Assembly: GCF_048564905.1 (NCBI RefSeq)
Contig: NC_132991.1
Coordinates: forward strand, 49,173,501-49,237,500
DNA: 64,000 bases
Source: Vicugna pacos
Lineage: Eukaryota > Chordata > Mammalia > Artiodactyla > Camelidae
Direction of reading: 5' to 3'
Positions 50,446 to 61,865 of this stretch are shown here, in pieces. The translations under genes were made by a program, and so were the position numbers. The notes under the pieces were generated by a model, which was not told the DNA's origin, did not search any database, and was given only the letters and a program-made list of their open reading frames with translations. Each line of letters opens with the position of its first letter. The stretch's first letter is position 1.

Positions 50446-50998
50446 CATTCCTACTTTTGCATAACAAACTACTACAACATTAGTACCTTAAAACAACACT
50501 CTTTTATTGTCTCACAATTCTGGAGATCAGAATTTTGTCATGGTATTTGTCAGCTGCATTTGCTTGCTGCTCAAGGTCTCATGAGACCAAAATCAAGACG
50601 TGGACAAAACTTCATTCCCTTTTAGGGGTTCTGTGGAAGAATCAAGCTCTTTTGGGCTGTTGGAAGAATTCAAATGAGGTCCTGGTTTCCTTCACATGTG
50701 GCCCTCTCTGTATTTAAGCCAGCAAGATGTACAGAATCCTGCCCTTGCTTCAAATCTCCCTGACTTCCCCCTTCTGCTGCATTCCTCTTCTGTCCTCAAC
50801 TAGGAGAAAGCTCTATATTTGAGCGCTTATGATTACACTGAGCCTACCTAGTTAATCTAGAATAATCTCCCTATTTTAACATCAACTGAGTAATAACCTT
50901 AATTACAACTGCATAGTCTCTTTGGCCATGTAATGTAATGTATTCATGGACAACAGAGGGTGAAGGTCATGGGGACCTAAATTCTGCCTACCACTTTT
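50446..50998 (-). mobile_element. MLT1-family MaLR LTR, antisense
   Basis: Complement begins 'gtggtaggcagaatttaggt' at 50998 and ends with a polyadenylation region and 'aggtactaatgttgtagtag' near 50446. It is an old fossil LTR, with no internal genes recognised beside it. Confidence 0.78.
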
Positions 50999-51224
50999 AG
51001 TTTGATGATATTATTTAAAATTAAATACAGTGGCAAGTTTTAACTACCTGATGTTATGCATGGCATCATGTTGAAATGCTACATTTTGCCATCTATGTTC
51101 TTGAGGTTGATCATTTTAGCACACTTAACATTGACATGTAGCACACACAGGCATACATGTCAAAAGACACTGGAATTTTCTTAGCATTTCCTATTTGACT
51201 AAATTCAGGTTCTTTTTTAGTTTT
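50999..51224. other. Intron, no recognised element
   Basis: Short unassigned AT-rich sequence. Confidence 0.45.
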
Positions 51225-51520
51225 TTATTTTTAGTTTAAATATAGTCAGTTTACAATGTGTCAATTTCTGGTGTACATCATACTGTTTCAGTCATACATA
51301 TACATACATATATTCCTTTTCATATTCTTTTTCACTATAGGTTACAAGATATTGAATATAGTTCCCTGTACTATACAGTAGAAACTTATTGTTCACCTAT
51401 TTTATATATAGTATTTCGGACCTGCAAATCTCAAACTTCCAGTTTATCCCTTTCTACCCACTTTCCCTCTGGTAACCATGAGTTTGTTTTCTATGTCTGT
51501 GAGTCCAGCTTCCTTTTTTC
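51225..51520 (-). mobile_element. L1 3'-UTR fragment, antisense
   Basis: 'tagtcagtttacaatgtgtc', 'tttcactataggttacaaga', 'gttccctgtactatacagta', 'aaacttccagtttatccct' and 'gtttgttttctatgtctgtg' follow the complement of the same L1 3' end as the copy at 22185-22424. Confidence 0.87.
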
Positions 51521-52084
51521 CGCAACTGAATCACTTGTCACTGGAAGTTAGCAGCTTCCAATACATTGGAAGTTTTTGACAAACTGATACTCCACACTGT
51601 AATAGTAGTCCTGCATCATGTATGAATTTGATTACACTGGTCTATTATTGTTTTGAAATTTCTTTCATTTATTGTGAGTTCTTTGTCCATTTCTCCTGTC
51701 TTCAGTTGCATGAGTTGGCATGTGGTAAACGATCCCTTAGTATGTACTTTAGTAACAAAATAGAACATAGCTTCATCTCCTTATGAGTTTCTTCCTTGGT
51801 TTGGCTTTGCAAGAATAGACTTGTGGCCAGTTTTCTAACAACAAACATTTTCATCACTAATATCAAATTTATATTTCACTTCTTGTTTCCATGTTTTTCT
51901 GCAAAACAATGCTTTTCATTTCAATTCTAAATCATCGTATAATCTTGTTGAAGGCATATTAAGCAGCAACTGAAACAATTAAGGCCATAGTCTTAATAGA
52001 GTGAGCATTAGATGGCAAAAGAATTTCCTTCAGATATAAGCTTGCAGGAGAGCAGGTAGTATTGCCAGAAGCACTGCTCTCAGA
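51521..52084. other. Intron, unassigned
   Basis: AT-rich sequence. The tract 51640-51960 reads like a degraded reverse-strand coding relic, but no family could be named. Confidence 0.4.
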
Positions 52085-52250
52085 TTTACCAATTCAACCC
52101 TTAGTAACCTGCAAGTGTGCGCATGTTATTTAACCTCTCTGAACCTTGGGATCCTCATTTGTAAAATGAGGACAATAACATGTAACTCATTGGGCATTTG
52201 TGAGATTAACTAAGACAACATAAGTGTGACAGATACTAGACTTTCAATGA
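52085..52250 (+). mobile_element. MIR SINE
   Basis: 'tgttatttaacctctctgaa', 'ccttgggatcctcatttgta', 'aaatgaggacaataac' and 'gtgagattaactaagac' are MIR core and 3' part. Confidence 0.82.
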
Positions 52251-52393
52251 CAGTTAATTCTCTTTCCCTAATTAAATAAGAAATCATTACAATGCACAAT
52301 AGTGGATGTACAAAATCATAGCTTCCTGGAACTTTATTGCTGGAAGAAACATTTGGTAGACACTATTATATCTTTCTCATTTTAATAACTGAG

Positions 52394-52841
52394 TGTATTA
52401 GTCTCCTAGGGCTGCCATAATGAAGTACTACTGATTTGGTGGCTTACAATGGAAATTAATTCTCTCGTAACAGGCCAGAAGACCAAAATCAAGGTATTGG
52501 CAGGGCTATGCCCCTCCAAAGGCCCTGGGGAGAATCTCTCATTGCCTTTTCCAGCTTCTGGTGGCTCCTGGTGTTCATGGCTTGTACGTGTCACTCCAGT
52601 CTGTGCCTCTGTCTTCACATGGTCTTCTTTGTGCCTCTGAATGCTCTCTTCTCTTCTTATGAGGACATCAGTCTTTGGATTTACTGCCCATGCAATAAAT
52701 TCAGCATTATATCCAACATTATTTCATCTCCAGATCCTTAACTAACTGCATCTGCAAAGACCCTATTTCCAAATAAGCTCACGTTTAAGGTTCCAGATGG
52801 ACATGGACCTTGAGAGGATCCTATTCGCTCAATTCACTACA
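52394..52841 (-). mobile_element. MLT1A/B-type MaLR solo LTR, antisense, with 5-bp target duplication
   Basis: Left end 'tgtattagtctcctagggct' and interior 'aagaccctatttccaaataa' match MLT1A/B read in reverse; the right end is 'cactaca'. CTGAG occurs directly before (52389-52393) and directly after (52842-52846), the 5-bp duplication expected of this class. About 448 bp; a complete solo LTR fossil. Confidence 0.9.
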
Positions 52842-53265
52842 CTGAGGAAACAGATTTTATTGAATAAACTTTAAAATAGAGCAAATTAGTAAATATTTCT
52901 TAAATATTTCTACCTGAGTGTTAAAGATCGATTTTTTTCTATCTCTGTATTCTTAGAAGTGGTCTGTAAAAACACCCATTTTTAACTTCACCAGGTGAGA
53001 GTGGCAACTAAAGACAACAAACTGAATATCACACAAAGGACAAAGCAGGTGAAATAGTTTAAAACTGAGCACAACATACAGTTCATACAAATCCTTTAAC
53101 TGCCCCACCCCTGGGAATTTCTCACTGGTCATGTTTTCCCCACAGGTTTCAGCCTCCACCCACGTTGCTCAGCCCCCTTGTTTCTTCAAGACCTTGTTTG
53201 CCTCTACTTGCTCCTTATTTTTCCGGAATTCTCTTCTTCTTGGATACCTTTTACATTCAAACCTT
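52842..53265. other. Intron, no recognised element
   Basis: About 0.4 kb between two LTR fossils. Nothing identifiable. Confidence 0.45.
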
Positions 53266-53648
53266 TGTATTAGTTTCCAGTTGTTGCCGTAATACACAAC
53301 CACAAACTTCAGTGACTTTGAGCAGCACAAAGTTATTACCTTCCAGTTCTCTAGGGGAGAATCCATTTCCTTGCCCACATTCCTTGGCTCATGACCCCAT
53401 CCCTCCACCCTCAAAGACAGCAATGGCAGGTCAGGTCTTTCTCAGACTGCATCACTCTGCTTCTGTCCTCACATCTCCATTTATAACAACATTTATGAGC
53501 ATCTTGGACCCATCCAGATAATCCAGGATAATCTCCTCATCTCCAGGTTCTTAATCAAATCTGCAAAGTCCACTGTGCCATGTAACATACACAGGTTCCA
53601 CGGATTAGGAACTGGATATCTTTGCGGGTCATTACTCTGCCTACCATA
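53266..53648 (-). mobile_element. MLT1C/D-type MaLR LTR, antisense
   Basis: Left end 'tgtattagtttccagttgtt', interior 'catccagataatccaggata' and 'atctgcaaagtccactgtgc', right end 'ctgcctaccata'. Same orientation as the LTR at 52394-52841 but a different, older-looking subfamily, so they are not the two ends of one provirus. Confidence 0.85.
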
Positions 53649-56064
53649 TGCCCTTATCTTTTCCAACAGAGCATTTCAGCTCTCCATCCTCCAGGCTGAC
53701 CTGCATGCTGAAAGGCTCGTTAAACAAAGGGTCTTGCCCTTTTACTGCTCTGAGATGTCTAGCTTTATTTTTCTCCTCCTCTTCCAGTCATAACAAATTG
53801 AAAATATAGTATAAAGATTAAGTTTTTAAAAAAAGACTATTTCTCATTGAAATAAATTCTCTCCCCTCAACTCCCTTATTCCCAGAAGGCCAATGTGGTT
53901 ACAGAGCCTAAATTTTAAATGGCAATATTTATTTCCACTGTATTCCATTAAATGACTATGTGAAAATTCCCTTAGTCAGTTGCTACCTTCTAGAAATCAT
54001 AGACATTTGGTATTTTTTAAACATCTTAAATAGCAGAGGTGAGAAATTGCAATTTCCAAAGTGTCCATACTTTTACCTAGGAAATACATCAACAGAACAT
54101 GGCCAAATATATTTTAAACTAAATAAAAATTTCTAACGCCTAAGATGTCCATAAATACTCTTTTCCACTTTTAAGTATATATGATCATTCAGACCACCTG
54201 TTTCCACTGAGGATAGAAAAGAGGTTTACTAAAGCTTGAATAAAAAATAAGAGATTCAGGAAAGTTTATTCAGGCTGACTCACTAAATATTATTAAATTA
54301 GGCTTCACAGGAAAGGTCCTAAAGTGAGATCTGAAGACAGAGAGAGTAGAATGGATCAGATAAGATCTTAATTTTTTTAAATCAGTATTGACAACACAAG
54401 ATGATTGTTAATAATAAATGTATTAAGAATATTATATTCTGAAAAAGAGAGGTATATGTCACTTTCTAACCTGTTCTGATTCTGGAAAAAACTGGAGAAT
54501 CATGTTCCATTCTAAGAAATACCACTTTAAGGACACGGGCAAGCGAGGGCACATCCAGGGGACAATAAAAAGGCAGGTGTAGAAGAGTTTGGGGACCATG
54601 AAAATAGTCTAAAACTAGCAGCTGCTGCTCTAGAAAAGGTAAGGACAGTGGATCTGGGCAGTCTTCCTGTATTGAACCACTGCCATGTGGGTAAGGCAGT
54701 AAATTTAATCCCTCACTGGCTTTAGTTTGCCATTTCTCTGGTCCTTCATCCACACTGCTGCCCAGATGATCTTCAAGACACAAGTCTCAATGTGTCAATA
54801 CCTGTTGTTACTACCTTGTGAGTAGGAAGCATGTAGCCAGCCTCCAGGCTAAGTAAGAGGGCTTGAGCATCTCAGAAGGACCAGATAAGACTCAAACCCC
54901 AATCGGGTGGTGTTCGGGGGAGCTGGATGCCCTCAGGGGGAGTTAAGGGCCATCGCCATCAATTATGATGACCCTGTGCCAACAGCACACGGCCCTAATT
55001 AAAGATCTTGAAACATGCCGTGTTTTCTCTCCCACCTCTATGCCTCTATTCACAACGTCTCCTCTCCTCGGAAAGTAGCTGCATCACGAACTTCACAACA
55101 TCCTCCAGGACTTAAATGAAGTTTTACTCCATCTGAAAGCTTTCCCTGAGGATCACTTTCCATTTTTCCTTAGATGAGTGGCGTGTCCCTCCTTTATATT
55201 AAAACACCACCTTGCACAAATCTTTGATAGAAAAGTATTCATTTGCTTTGCAGTCACTGACTTATTTGACAGCAGGACATATGAACCTAATCGGAGACAC
55301 ATCTGTATGTGAGGGGGCATTTATTTGCACAAGTTGATGTGCACGGAGTGGAAGGGACTGTGAGGAGGAGGTTTTGAGCATCGGAGATTGGTGGCCAAGA
55401 TGGAAGAAAGGTGGGAATATCAAAAGAACAACTTAGTGGCTGGTCCTCAGTCTGGGGTCTGGCTCCTAAGCCTGGCCCAGGGACTACGTCTGAGTCCTAT
55501 GGAAGAAGGAGGGCTGCAGACAAAAGCTTTAGGAAATAAAAGACTTGTGAAAAAAATATGGAGTACATGTAGGGCTGATTTGGGGCATGCAACAAACTCT
55601 GACATGTGGTAGGGAAAGTGAACCTCCTTCCCACTTCTGCACTAATTACTCAGCCTTGCTTAGATTTGGAAAGGCCACCCGTGCATCTGAGACAGTGCCG
55701 GGGGAGCTGTGGCACAGCACTGCGGGGGCTTGCAGTTATTCCCATGGGAATTCTGGAGTAGACATGGAAGCCCATGCCCAGCAGTGCTGCGCGGCTATGC
55801 CTAAAGGGAAAGGATTTAGGCTGAGAAATGATGAGTGAGCAGTAGTTTTTTTCCTTTTTTTTTCTTTTTACTCTTGGGGACTCCCAGAACTACTTCAAGA
55901 GTGGCTTTTGCAAAGAACTCAGGGTCTTACACTACAGGAAGGAAAAGACCAAGCAGCCAAGGGTACATTATCACTGCAATGACTCTATTTATAGCCATGG
56001 TCTGGAAGCCTGGTGAAATCTGGTTATAGTTATATTATATTCTTAACCTATTCCCACCCTTATT
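53649..56064. other. Intron, no recognised element
   Basis: 2.4 kb. The stretch 54890-55020 is more GC-rich and contains GGGGGAG repeated twice, without an identifiable role. No exon or repeat family recognised. Confidence 0.45.
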
Positions 56065-56205
56065 CATTGGCCTTGAGATCCTTGAGGGCAGAGACTGCTG
56101 ATTAAAAAAAAAAAAAAACAAACCTCTGTAGCCCTGTTACCCGTCAGGGTACCTAGCACAGAATAGGTACTCAACATACAGCTGTTTAATGAAGTAGTAA
56201 AATTA
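56065..56205 (+). mobile_element. L2 LINE 3' end
   Basis: 'gagatccttgagggcagaga', 'tacctagcacagaataggta' and 'ctcaacatacagctgtttaa' are the L2 3' terminus, interrupted by an A16 run at about 56104-56119. Confidence 0.8.
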
Positions 56206-57527
56206 ATGAAGGGATAACTATCTTCAAAGGGCAAATTTAGGACAAACAGATGAAAGTTACAGAAATGTGATTCAACATAAAATGCCTTTCCAACAATTAG
56301 AACTCGCTATCGGTGGAAAAGGCCCATCATGACACAGTAAAAATTTTACCCCTGGAAAAGTCATCCAGAGTGTCCCAGAGGAGGCACATGCCTCTCTCAT
56401 GGAGAGAGATGGATCAAATCATCTTCAGCTCTCAAAATGCCTAGTATTAATTACATGGAGAGCAAGAGGAGACTGATCATGACAAAGAAGTTAGCCACGT
56501 AAGAAAACAGGCAGAAATGATGAGTAAGCCACAAAATTGTTTTTTTTTAAAGTCTTTAAACACCGTCTATAAAAATCAGCAAGCTTTAATCAGAGTTTAT
56601 CAGAATTGAAACAATGCCCTGAAACATTATTGCATGAAGCCATAGACATTATCTTCAAGAGCTATCCTATTATAACCCTGAATAATGTCTAGAGGACTAA
56701 GGTTTCTAATGGACATTATCTGTAGTGAAGATGTTCAGTGATGAAAGGTTAAAGGAAAGATTTACAACCTGTTGAGAGCAGGCTGTGATTTATAGACTCA
56801 GCCTGTTTCAGTGTCTTTTCCACAGCCACTGGTGAAGTAAATGCTAGAGCCACTTGTCTTTATTCCTTTAACTTCCACTAAATGGCCAAAGGATCCCACA
56901 CCTACTAGAGGGAAATTACTAGACAATGCAGAAAAGGTCTTCTGAGATAAATGGACATTCTACATAAAGGCCACAAATAGAATGATGGAGTACTATCTCA
57001 TAATGTCAAAGTTCAAAGGTACTTTTCAAATGTCTCTTTAAAGAAAATCTGACCTTTCTCTCTTTGTTTCTTTCTTTTTTATCATCAGAAAGTTTGCCAA
57101 GGGCAGTCTGGGCCTTGGGTCATTTCATTTTGACATGGAAGTTCTCTCAGCATTAAACATAATCAAAAGATCAGAAATATTTAACTCTGTAGTGGCCATA
57201 AGGACACATTCAGACGTTAAAAAATCCCAAAAAACAATATTGAAGCTTTAGGATTTCAAAGGTTGTATTTTAATAACCCCATAAAGCTTTTCCTTCTCAT
57301 GTATTAGAGCCGTAACTAATTTGAGGCTGTGACTAGCTAAAGGAGTAAGCTTGAATAGATATTTTAAAATGTATTTCCTCCTATTTTACATGAAAATTTT
57401 AGGAAAATGGCTGAATACACCACTAGTAACTCTCTATGCCTGACTCTTTTTAGGTATAGATTAGCTGACATTAAATATAGATGTACATTTTCATTAAAAC
57501 AAAAAATCCTTACAAAAGACCTCTTTT
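56206..57527. other. Intron, no recognised element
   Basis: 1.3 kb of AT-rich sequence. Nothing identifiable by eye. Confidence 0.45.
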
Positions 57528-57755
57528 TTCCCCCCATTTTAAGGTATAATTTATAAACAGTAACAAATGCAGTTGTACAACCACCCCTACAAGCAAGATA
57601 CAGAACAGTTCCTTCACCATGTAAATTCCCCTGTGCCCCTTCGTAGTAAACCCTTCTCTCCACTTCCATACCCTGGCAACTACTGATCTGCTTTCTATTC
57701 CTATAACTCTGCTGTTTCAAGAACACTCTATAAAATGATATGATACAATATGTAG
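57528..57755 (-). mobile_element. L1M 3'-end fragment, antisense
   Basis: 'aaggtataatttataaacag', 'acaagatacagaacagttcc', 'ggcaactactgatctgcttt' and 'tataaaatgatatgatacaa' follow antisense L1MB/L1MC 3' UTR order. Confidence 0.82.
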
Positions 57756-58154
57756 CAAAGGACTCTTAAATTTCATGGGTTTGATAAAAAGTAACTAAAT
57801 AAAGTGTCCATTTTAATGTACTGATTTCTATTTTCTGAACATAAAGGCAATAATAGATATATAAAATCAAATTACCCCTGACTAGTACATCTCAAAACAG
57901 GTATTACTCCAGGGAGTCTTTTGAATATACAGATCTTTAGGACTTCACTTTCAACATATTGAATGAAAATTACTCATGTTGATCCTGAGAATTTAGTTTT
58001 TATTCCATTCTCCCAGCTTGATTCTGACTGTTCCAGTGAGATTTGGGAAACATGAATCCAGCAGACATTCACAACATGAGATTAATTACCAGACTGTAAA
58101 TTATGTGTAGAGAGGGGATCAAAATTCAGAGGTTGGGAGGGTCTTATCTAGGTG
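57756..58154. other. Intron, no recognised element
   Basis: A diverged MER5-like phrase ('tactccagggagtcttttga') occurs near 57905 but lacks terminal repeats. Nothing else was recognised. Confidence 0.4.
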
Positions 58155-58330
58155 ACCTTGTCCTGAGATGTGGCTACCATTTACTGACTGCAGGGCCTTG
58201 AACAAGTCACTTAAACTCATTGAACTATGGCCTTCTCCTCTGTCATGCCTGAGTAATGATGCCTACTTCATTGGGTTATTTTGGGGGATTCAATGCACAT
58301 AAAGCATTTAGAATGGTACCTGGCACACTC
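58155..58330 (+). mobile_element. MIR SINE
   Basis: 'gcagggccttgaacaagtca', 'cttaaactcattgaactatg', 'gcacataaagcatttagaat' and 'ggtacctggcacac' run through the MIR core and 3' end. Confidence 0.85.
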
Positions 58331-58938
58331 AGCACTACTCATCTTGCTGGTATTACTATCATTATCAGCATCATGCTGTCCTAAGCACTTTACTTGTCTT
58401 TCTCCATATTTCTGTATTTTGGTCAGTTTCACTATTTTTAGCCCTTCCTCTAGAGGTGACCAAAGTAAAGAGAATCCATCTTTGTAGCAGCCTAACTATT
58501 ATTCAGGGTAGTGCAAAGCTAACAGAATTCAACGATTGTCTCCAACCCTCACTTGTACCTTGTAACAGCCTTAAAGATACCAATGGGGACAAAAAGTGAA
58601 TCACTGGAAACTCTTACTCTTTTTCCCAAACGGTTACTGGCCAAATACAAGTAAACAAAGGGGAGGAAGAGAACAAAGGGCCAGAATAAAGAGAAAAAAA
58701 ATTAGGCTATCTGTGTAGTTAGGGGAAATCTAAAAATTGACTTTATTCATTAGCAGTTTCAGATGTATATACATGTATTTTTATGCTACAGTTCTAATTT
58801 AAGCCCTGAAATACAGAAGAGTGATGATATTTGGTTTTAAACAAAGAACAACTCCTATTCTCAAAGAATTATGTAATGCTCCCAAAACCAAGGATCGAGA
58901 ATGATGATTAAAGACAACACTGAAATTCACAACCCTAC
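58331..58938. other. Intron flanking PDE11A exon, no recognised element
   Basis: 0.6 kb downstream of the donor of exon 58939-59003. Nothing identifiable. Confidence 0.5.
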
Positions 58939-59003
58939 CTGTTCTCAGCATCAGCACTGCACTTTGGGGACATCAATTCAAACGATTTGGTAAACTTCAC
59001 CAC
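58939..59003 (-). CDS. PDE11A: PDE11A internal exon, GAF-B start (carries likely PDE11A1 start Met)
   Basis: This 65-nt exon encodes VVKFTKSFELMSPKCSADAE followed by N and the first two bases (AG) of a split Ser codon. It is preceded by a tgcggcag acceptor and followed by a gtagg donor. The peptide matches human PDE11A near residues 435-456, inside GAF-B. The exon starts in phase 0 and ends after codon position 2, which joins exactly to the T that opens exon 34135-34267. The ATG at 58971-58973 corresponds to the Met near human residue 444/445. The short isoform PDE11A1 (490 aa of the 933-aa PDE11A4) should begin there, as I compute from the lengths. If so, a PDE11A1 promoter or leader exon is expected at higher coordinates on the minus strand. 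The donor is GTAGG rather than GTAAG, so somewhat weaker than its neighbours. Confidence 0.95.
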
Positions 59004-59505
59004 CTGCCGCACAGAAAGACAATAAACCCAAGTCAATTAAAGCTTTCTCACAGTTTAAAGTAAAGCAATAAACATTTTTCATCTTCACAATGATGCTTAC
59101 AATAATTGGAGATTAAAGAGAGATTTTAAGTGGAGAAATCTTGAGGGACAGGAGAAAATTCTACCCTACATTTTGTACTTTTCTTACATGGCATATATTG
59201 CTGAACTTTTAATATATTCTTTAAATATGTCTATATTTTTACAATGAGGTGTAAAAATCCTGTGGTGGTCAGGCAAAATGACGTCTCATTTGAATATAAT
59301 TTTTTTTTACTGCTTTTAACAACCCAGTCACCATCTATGGAAAACTTGGCAGAGACAAAACATCCTTCAAAAAGAAGCCCTCCATCAACCCCAGGCTCCT
59401 GAAGCTACCTTCCCTGGATTACCATTGTTACCATTCCCGAAGGGTAATGAAGAGGAGGACACGTTCTTCAAAGATCATCCCTAGTGTGAACACGTCCTCC
59501 CTTAC

Positions 59506-59559
59506 CTGTCCAGTGAAACCAGCACACGTGGTGCAAGAGCCTGATCAAGACCCAATACA
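59506..59559 (-). other. Possible unannotated exon (54 nt) in PDE11A intron
   Basis: Seen: on the minus strand a pyrimidine-rich tttcctttcag acceptor is followed by 54 nt and a strong CAG|GTAAGG donor. The segment lies 502 bp upstream, in transcript direction, of exon 58939-59003. If spliced as a cassette between the phase-0 ends on either side, the fifth codon is TGA, so it would act as a poison exon. As part of a 5' untranslated leader for a short isoform such as PDE11A1 it would need no open frame. There is no protein match, and this could be chance pairing of splice-like motifs. Confidence 0.22.
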
Positions 59560-59614
59560 CTGAAAGGAAATTTATTTAACAGAAAATGTAAAGGCAAGTT
59601 TTCTTTTATCATTA

Positions 59615-59830
59615 GCTACTATTGGGTTCTCACTACAAACCAGGCCCTACATCAGAAGCTTCTCTGACTATTTAATTCCCTTATCACAACTCTGTAAAGC
59701 AGAGATTTTTGTCCTCAGAGTATAGATGAAAAAATTAACCCATAAATTTTAAGAAACTCGCTCCATTTCACACAACTAAATGGGGCAACCTAGATTAAAG
59801 CAAGTCTGCCTGACTCCGGAGTGTTACCTT
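59615..59830 (-). mobile_element. MIR SINE, antisense
   Basis: 'gggttctcactacaaaccag', 'aactctgtaaagcagagatt', 'cacaactaaatggggcaacc' and 'caagtctgcctgactccgga' fit the MIR complement. Confidence 0.72.
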
Positions 59831-60324
59831 TTTCAACAACAGTAAAAATACTGAGTAGGAAAGGCACCATTTCTGGACCTTTTGACAAGATATACCACCT
59901 GATACAGGAATGAGTCCCTATACTGAAAGGAGTCAGCTGAATGTCACTGGATGCGTCCAAGGTTGACATTTAGATTTGCTTTCGCCAGATGCAGTCATGC
60001 TTCAAAGGCCATTTAAATTAACCACTTACAAGGAATTGATGGGCACTTGAGAAAATGATTTGGAAGCTGAGACCAGATTAAATATTAAAATAGCTTTATC
60101 AGTGAGGTAATGAACCCAAACTAAGAAAATGCAACATTAGGAAAAGAATAAAAGAAAAGAAAAGCCCATCACAAAGAAAACTGTGTGTGACTAGCTGAAT
60201 GCAGGGCAGTGACAATAGCTCAACTAAAAGGAAATACCCTTGACAACTAGAGGACATATTTCATTTCATGTTCTAATGTGAACTAATAAGCATTTACAAA
60301 ATCACTCCTTGTGGCAAATTTTAT
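59831..60324. other. Intron, no recognised element
   Basis: About 0.5 kb. Nothing identifiable. Confidence 0.45.
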
Positions 60325-60912
60325 TTTCCAGAGATGACCACAGCAGTATCTCCCATCCACATTCTTCTCTACAATATGACCCTGCCACGCTCCTACCAAG
60401 TGATAGGGCCTATGTTTCCTCTCCTTGAATCTACATGGGCTTCAGATCACTTCAACAAATAGAATATACAGAAGAGATGCTATCTGCCTTCTGAGGTTGT
60501 CATAAAAGGCAATTGCAGTTTCTGCCTCATCTGACAGAATACCTGTGCTTGGAGCCCAGAGAAGTCCAACTACCCTGAGGCTACTGTGCTGAAAAAGAGC
60601 CAACCATAAAGAGAAGTCACATGTAGGTGCTCTGGTCAGCAGCTCCAGTCTTTAAGCCATCCCAGCCCAGGTGCCAGACACATGAGCGAGCAAACAAACC
60701 TTCAGATGATTCCAGTTCCCAGCCATTTAGTCACCCCTGATCTCCATATTTTTCCAACTATGGCCCCAGATACCCTGGAATGAGGCAAACCATCCTGGCT
60801 GTTCCCTCTCCAAAGTCCTGATCCACAGGATCTGTGAGCATAATAATGTGGTTGGTTTAAGCCTCTCAATTTTGGGTTTATTTGTTACAGAGCAAAAGTA
60901 ACTGGAACACTT
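60325..60912 (+). mobile_element. MLT1-like MaLR LTR
   Basis: The 3' part 'ggtttaagcctctcaatttt' and 'gggtttatttgttacagagc' plus 'catgagcgagcaaacaaacc' resemble MLT1-group LTRs. Old fossil; the 5' limit is approximate. Confidence 0.6.
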
Positions 60913-61252
60913 ATCTTAACTGAGGACTTAAACAGAAACCAGTCACTTAGAACACTCAGAAGTCTTGATCCAGCTGCCATATACTTGGGTTTCACAAGGC
61001 CAGCAAGCCCCACAGAGACTATTTGCCATCATCAAATAATAAAACCCTCAAACTATACCCTAAATAATTCTTAAAGTTAAAGCAATAATAGGATAATAAG
61101 TAGAAGCATATCATTTATGTTTGCAGAATGTGAAATAGTTACAAATTTTAAAAGAGAAAGTCCTATAGCTCTGCTTTGATCTCTCATCGTGATTTCTTCC
61201 CATTATTTTGTTAGATGACAGTAGATTCTCCTATTTCTATCGTGTTTTAGGC
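60913..61252. other. Intron, no recognised element
   Basis: AT-rich sequence between two LTR fossils. Confidence 0.45.
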
Positions 61253-61616
61253 TGTTACTATGAACTGAATGTGTTCCCCCCAAATTCAAATGCTGCAACC
61301 CTAATCTTCAATGTAATGGTATTTGGAGGTGGGGCCTTTGAGAGGTAATCACGTTGTGAGGATGGTGCCTCATAAAGGGATTAGTGCTTTTATAGGAGAC
61401 AGAGAGCACCTGCTTCTTCTCCTTCTCTGCTCTGCTACATGAAGATATGACGAGAAGATGGCCATCTACAAACGAGGAAGGGTGCCCTCACCAGACACTG
61501 GAACTGCCGGTGCCTTAATCTTGGATTTATGAGCCTTCAGAACTGGGAAAAATCCATATTCGTTACTTAAGCCACCCAGTATATGATAATATGCTATAGC
61601 AGCTCAAGCTAAGACA
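61253..61616 (+). mobile_element. MSTA/MSTB-type MaLR solo LTR
   Basis: 'tgttactatgaactgaatgt' at the left, 'ggtggggcctttgagaggta', 'gggattagtgcttttatagg', 'gccctcaccagacactggaa', 'ttaagccacccagtat' and a 'ctaagaca' right end follow MST LTRs from end to end (about 364 bp). Fossil. MaLR MST elements spread in early eutherian evolution. Confidence 0.88.
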
Positions 61617-61639
61617 ATCGTATCCTACCATTTTACTGT

Positions 61640-61865
61640 AAATCTGTACAAGGCATTTTGTAAACATTGTGACCAATCCTTTATGCATGTATCAATGCTT
61701 ACAACATCCCAGCAAGGTAGATATTATTATCACATTTTATTACAGGAAAATTAAAGCTTAGAGGGGCTAAGTGGTTTTCCTGGAAACCATACAACCAAAA
61801 TGTCGCAGACCTAGGATCTGAACCATGTCGATCTAATTCCACAGCTCCTAATTTCCCCACTACTC
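61640..61865 (-). mobile_element. MIR SINE, antisense
   Basis: 'cagcaaggtagatattatta', 'tcacattttattacaggaaa', 'gcttagaggggctaagtggt' and 'aggatctgaaccatgtcg' are the MIR complement in order. Confidence 0.85.

Noticed and set aside
52394-53648. A provirus bounded by two LTRs
   Set aside because: The two LTRs are different MLT1 subtypes, only about 0.4 kb separates them, and one has its own target duplication. They are independent solo LTR fossils.
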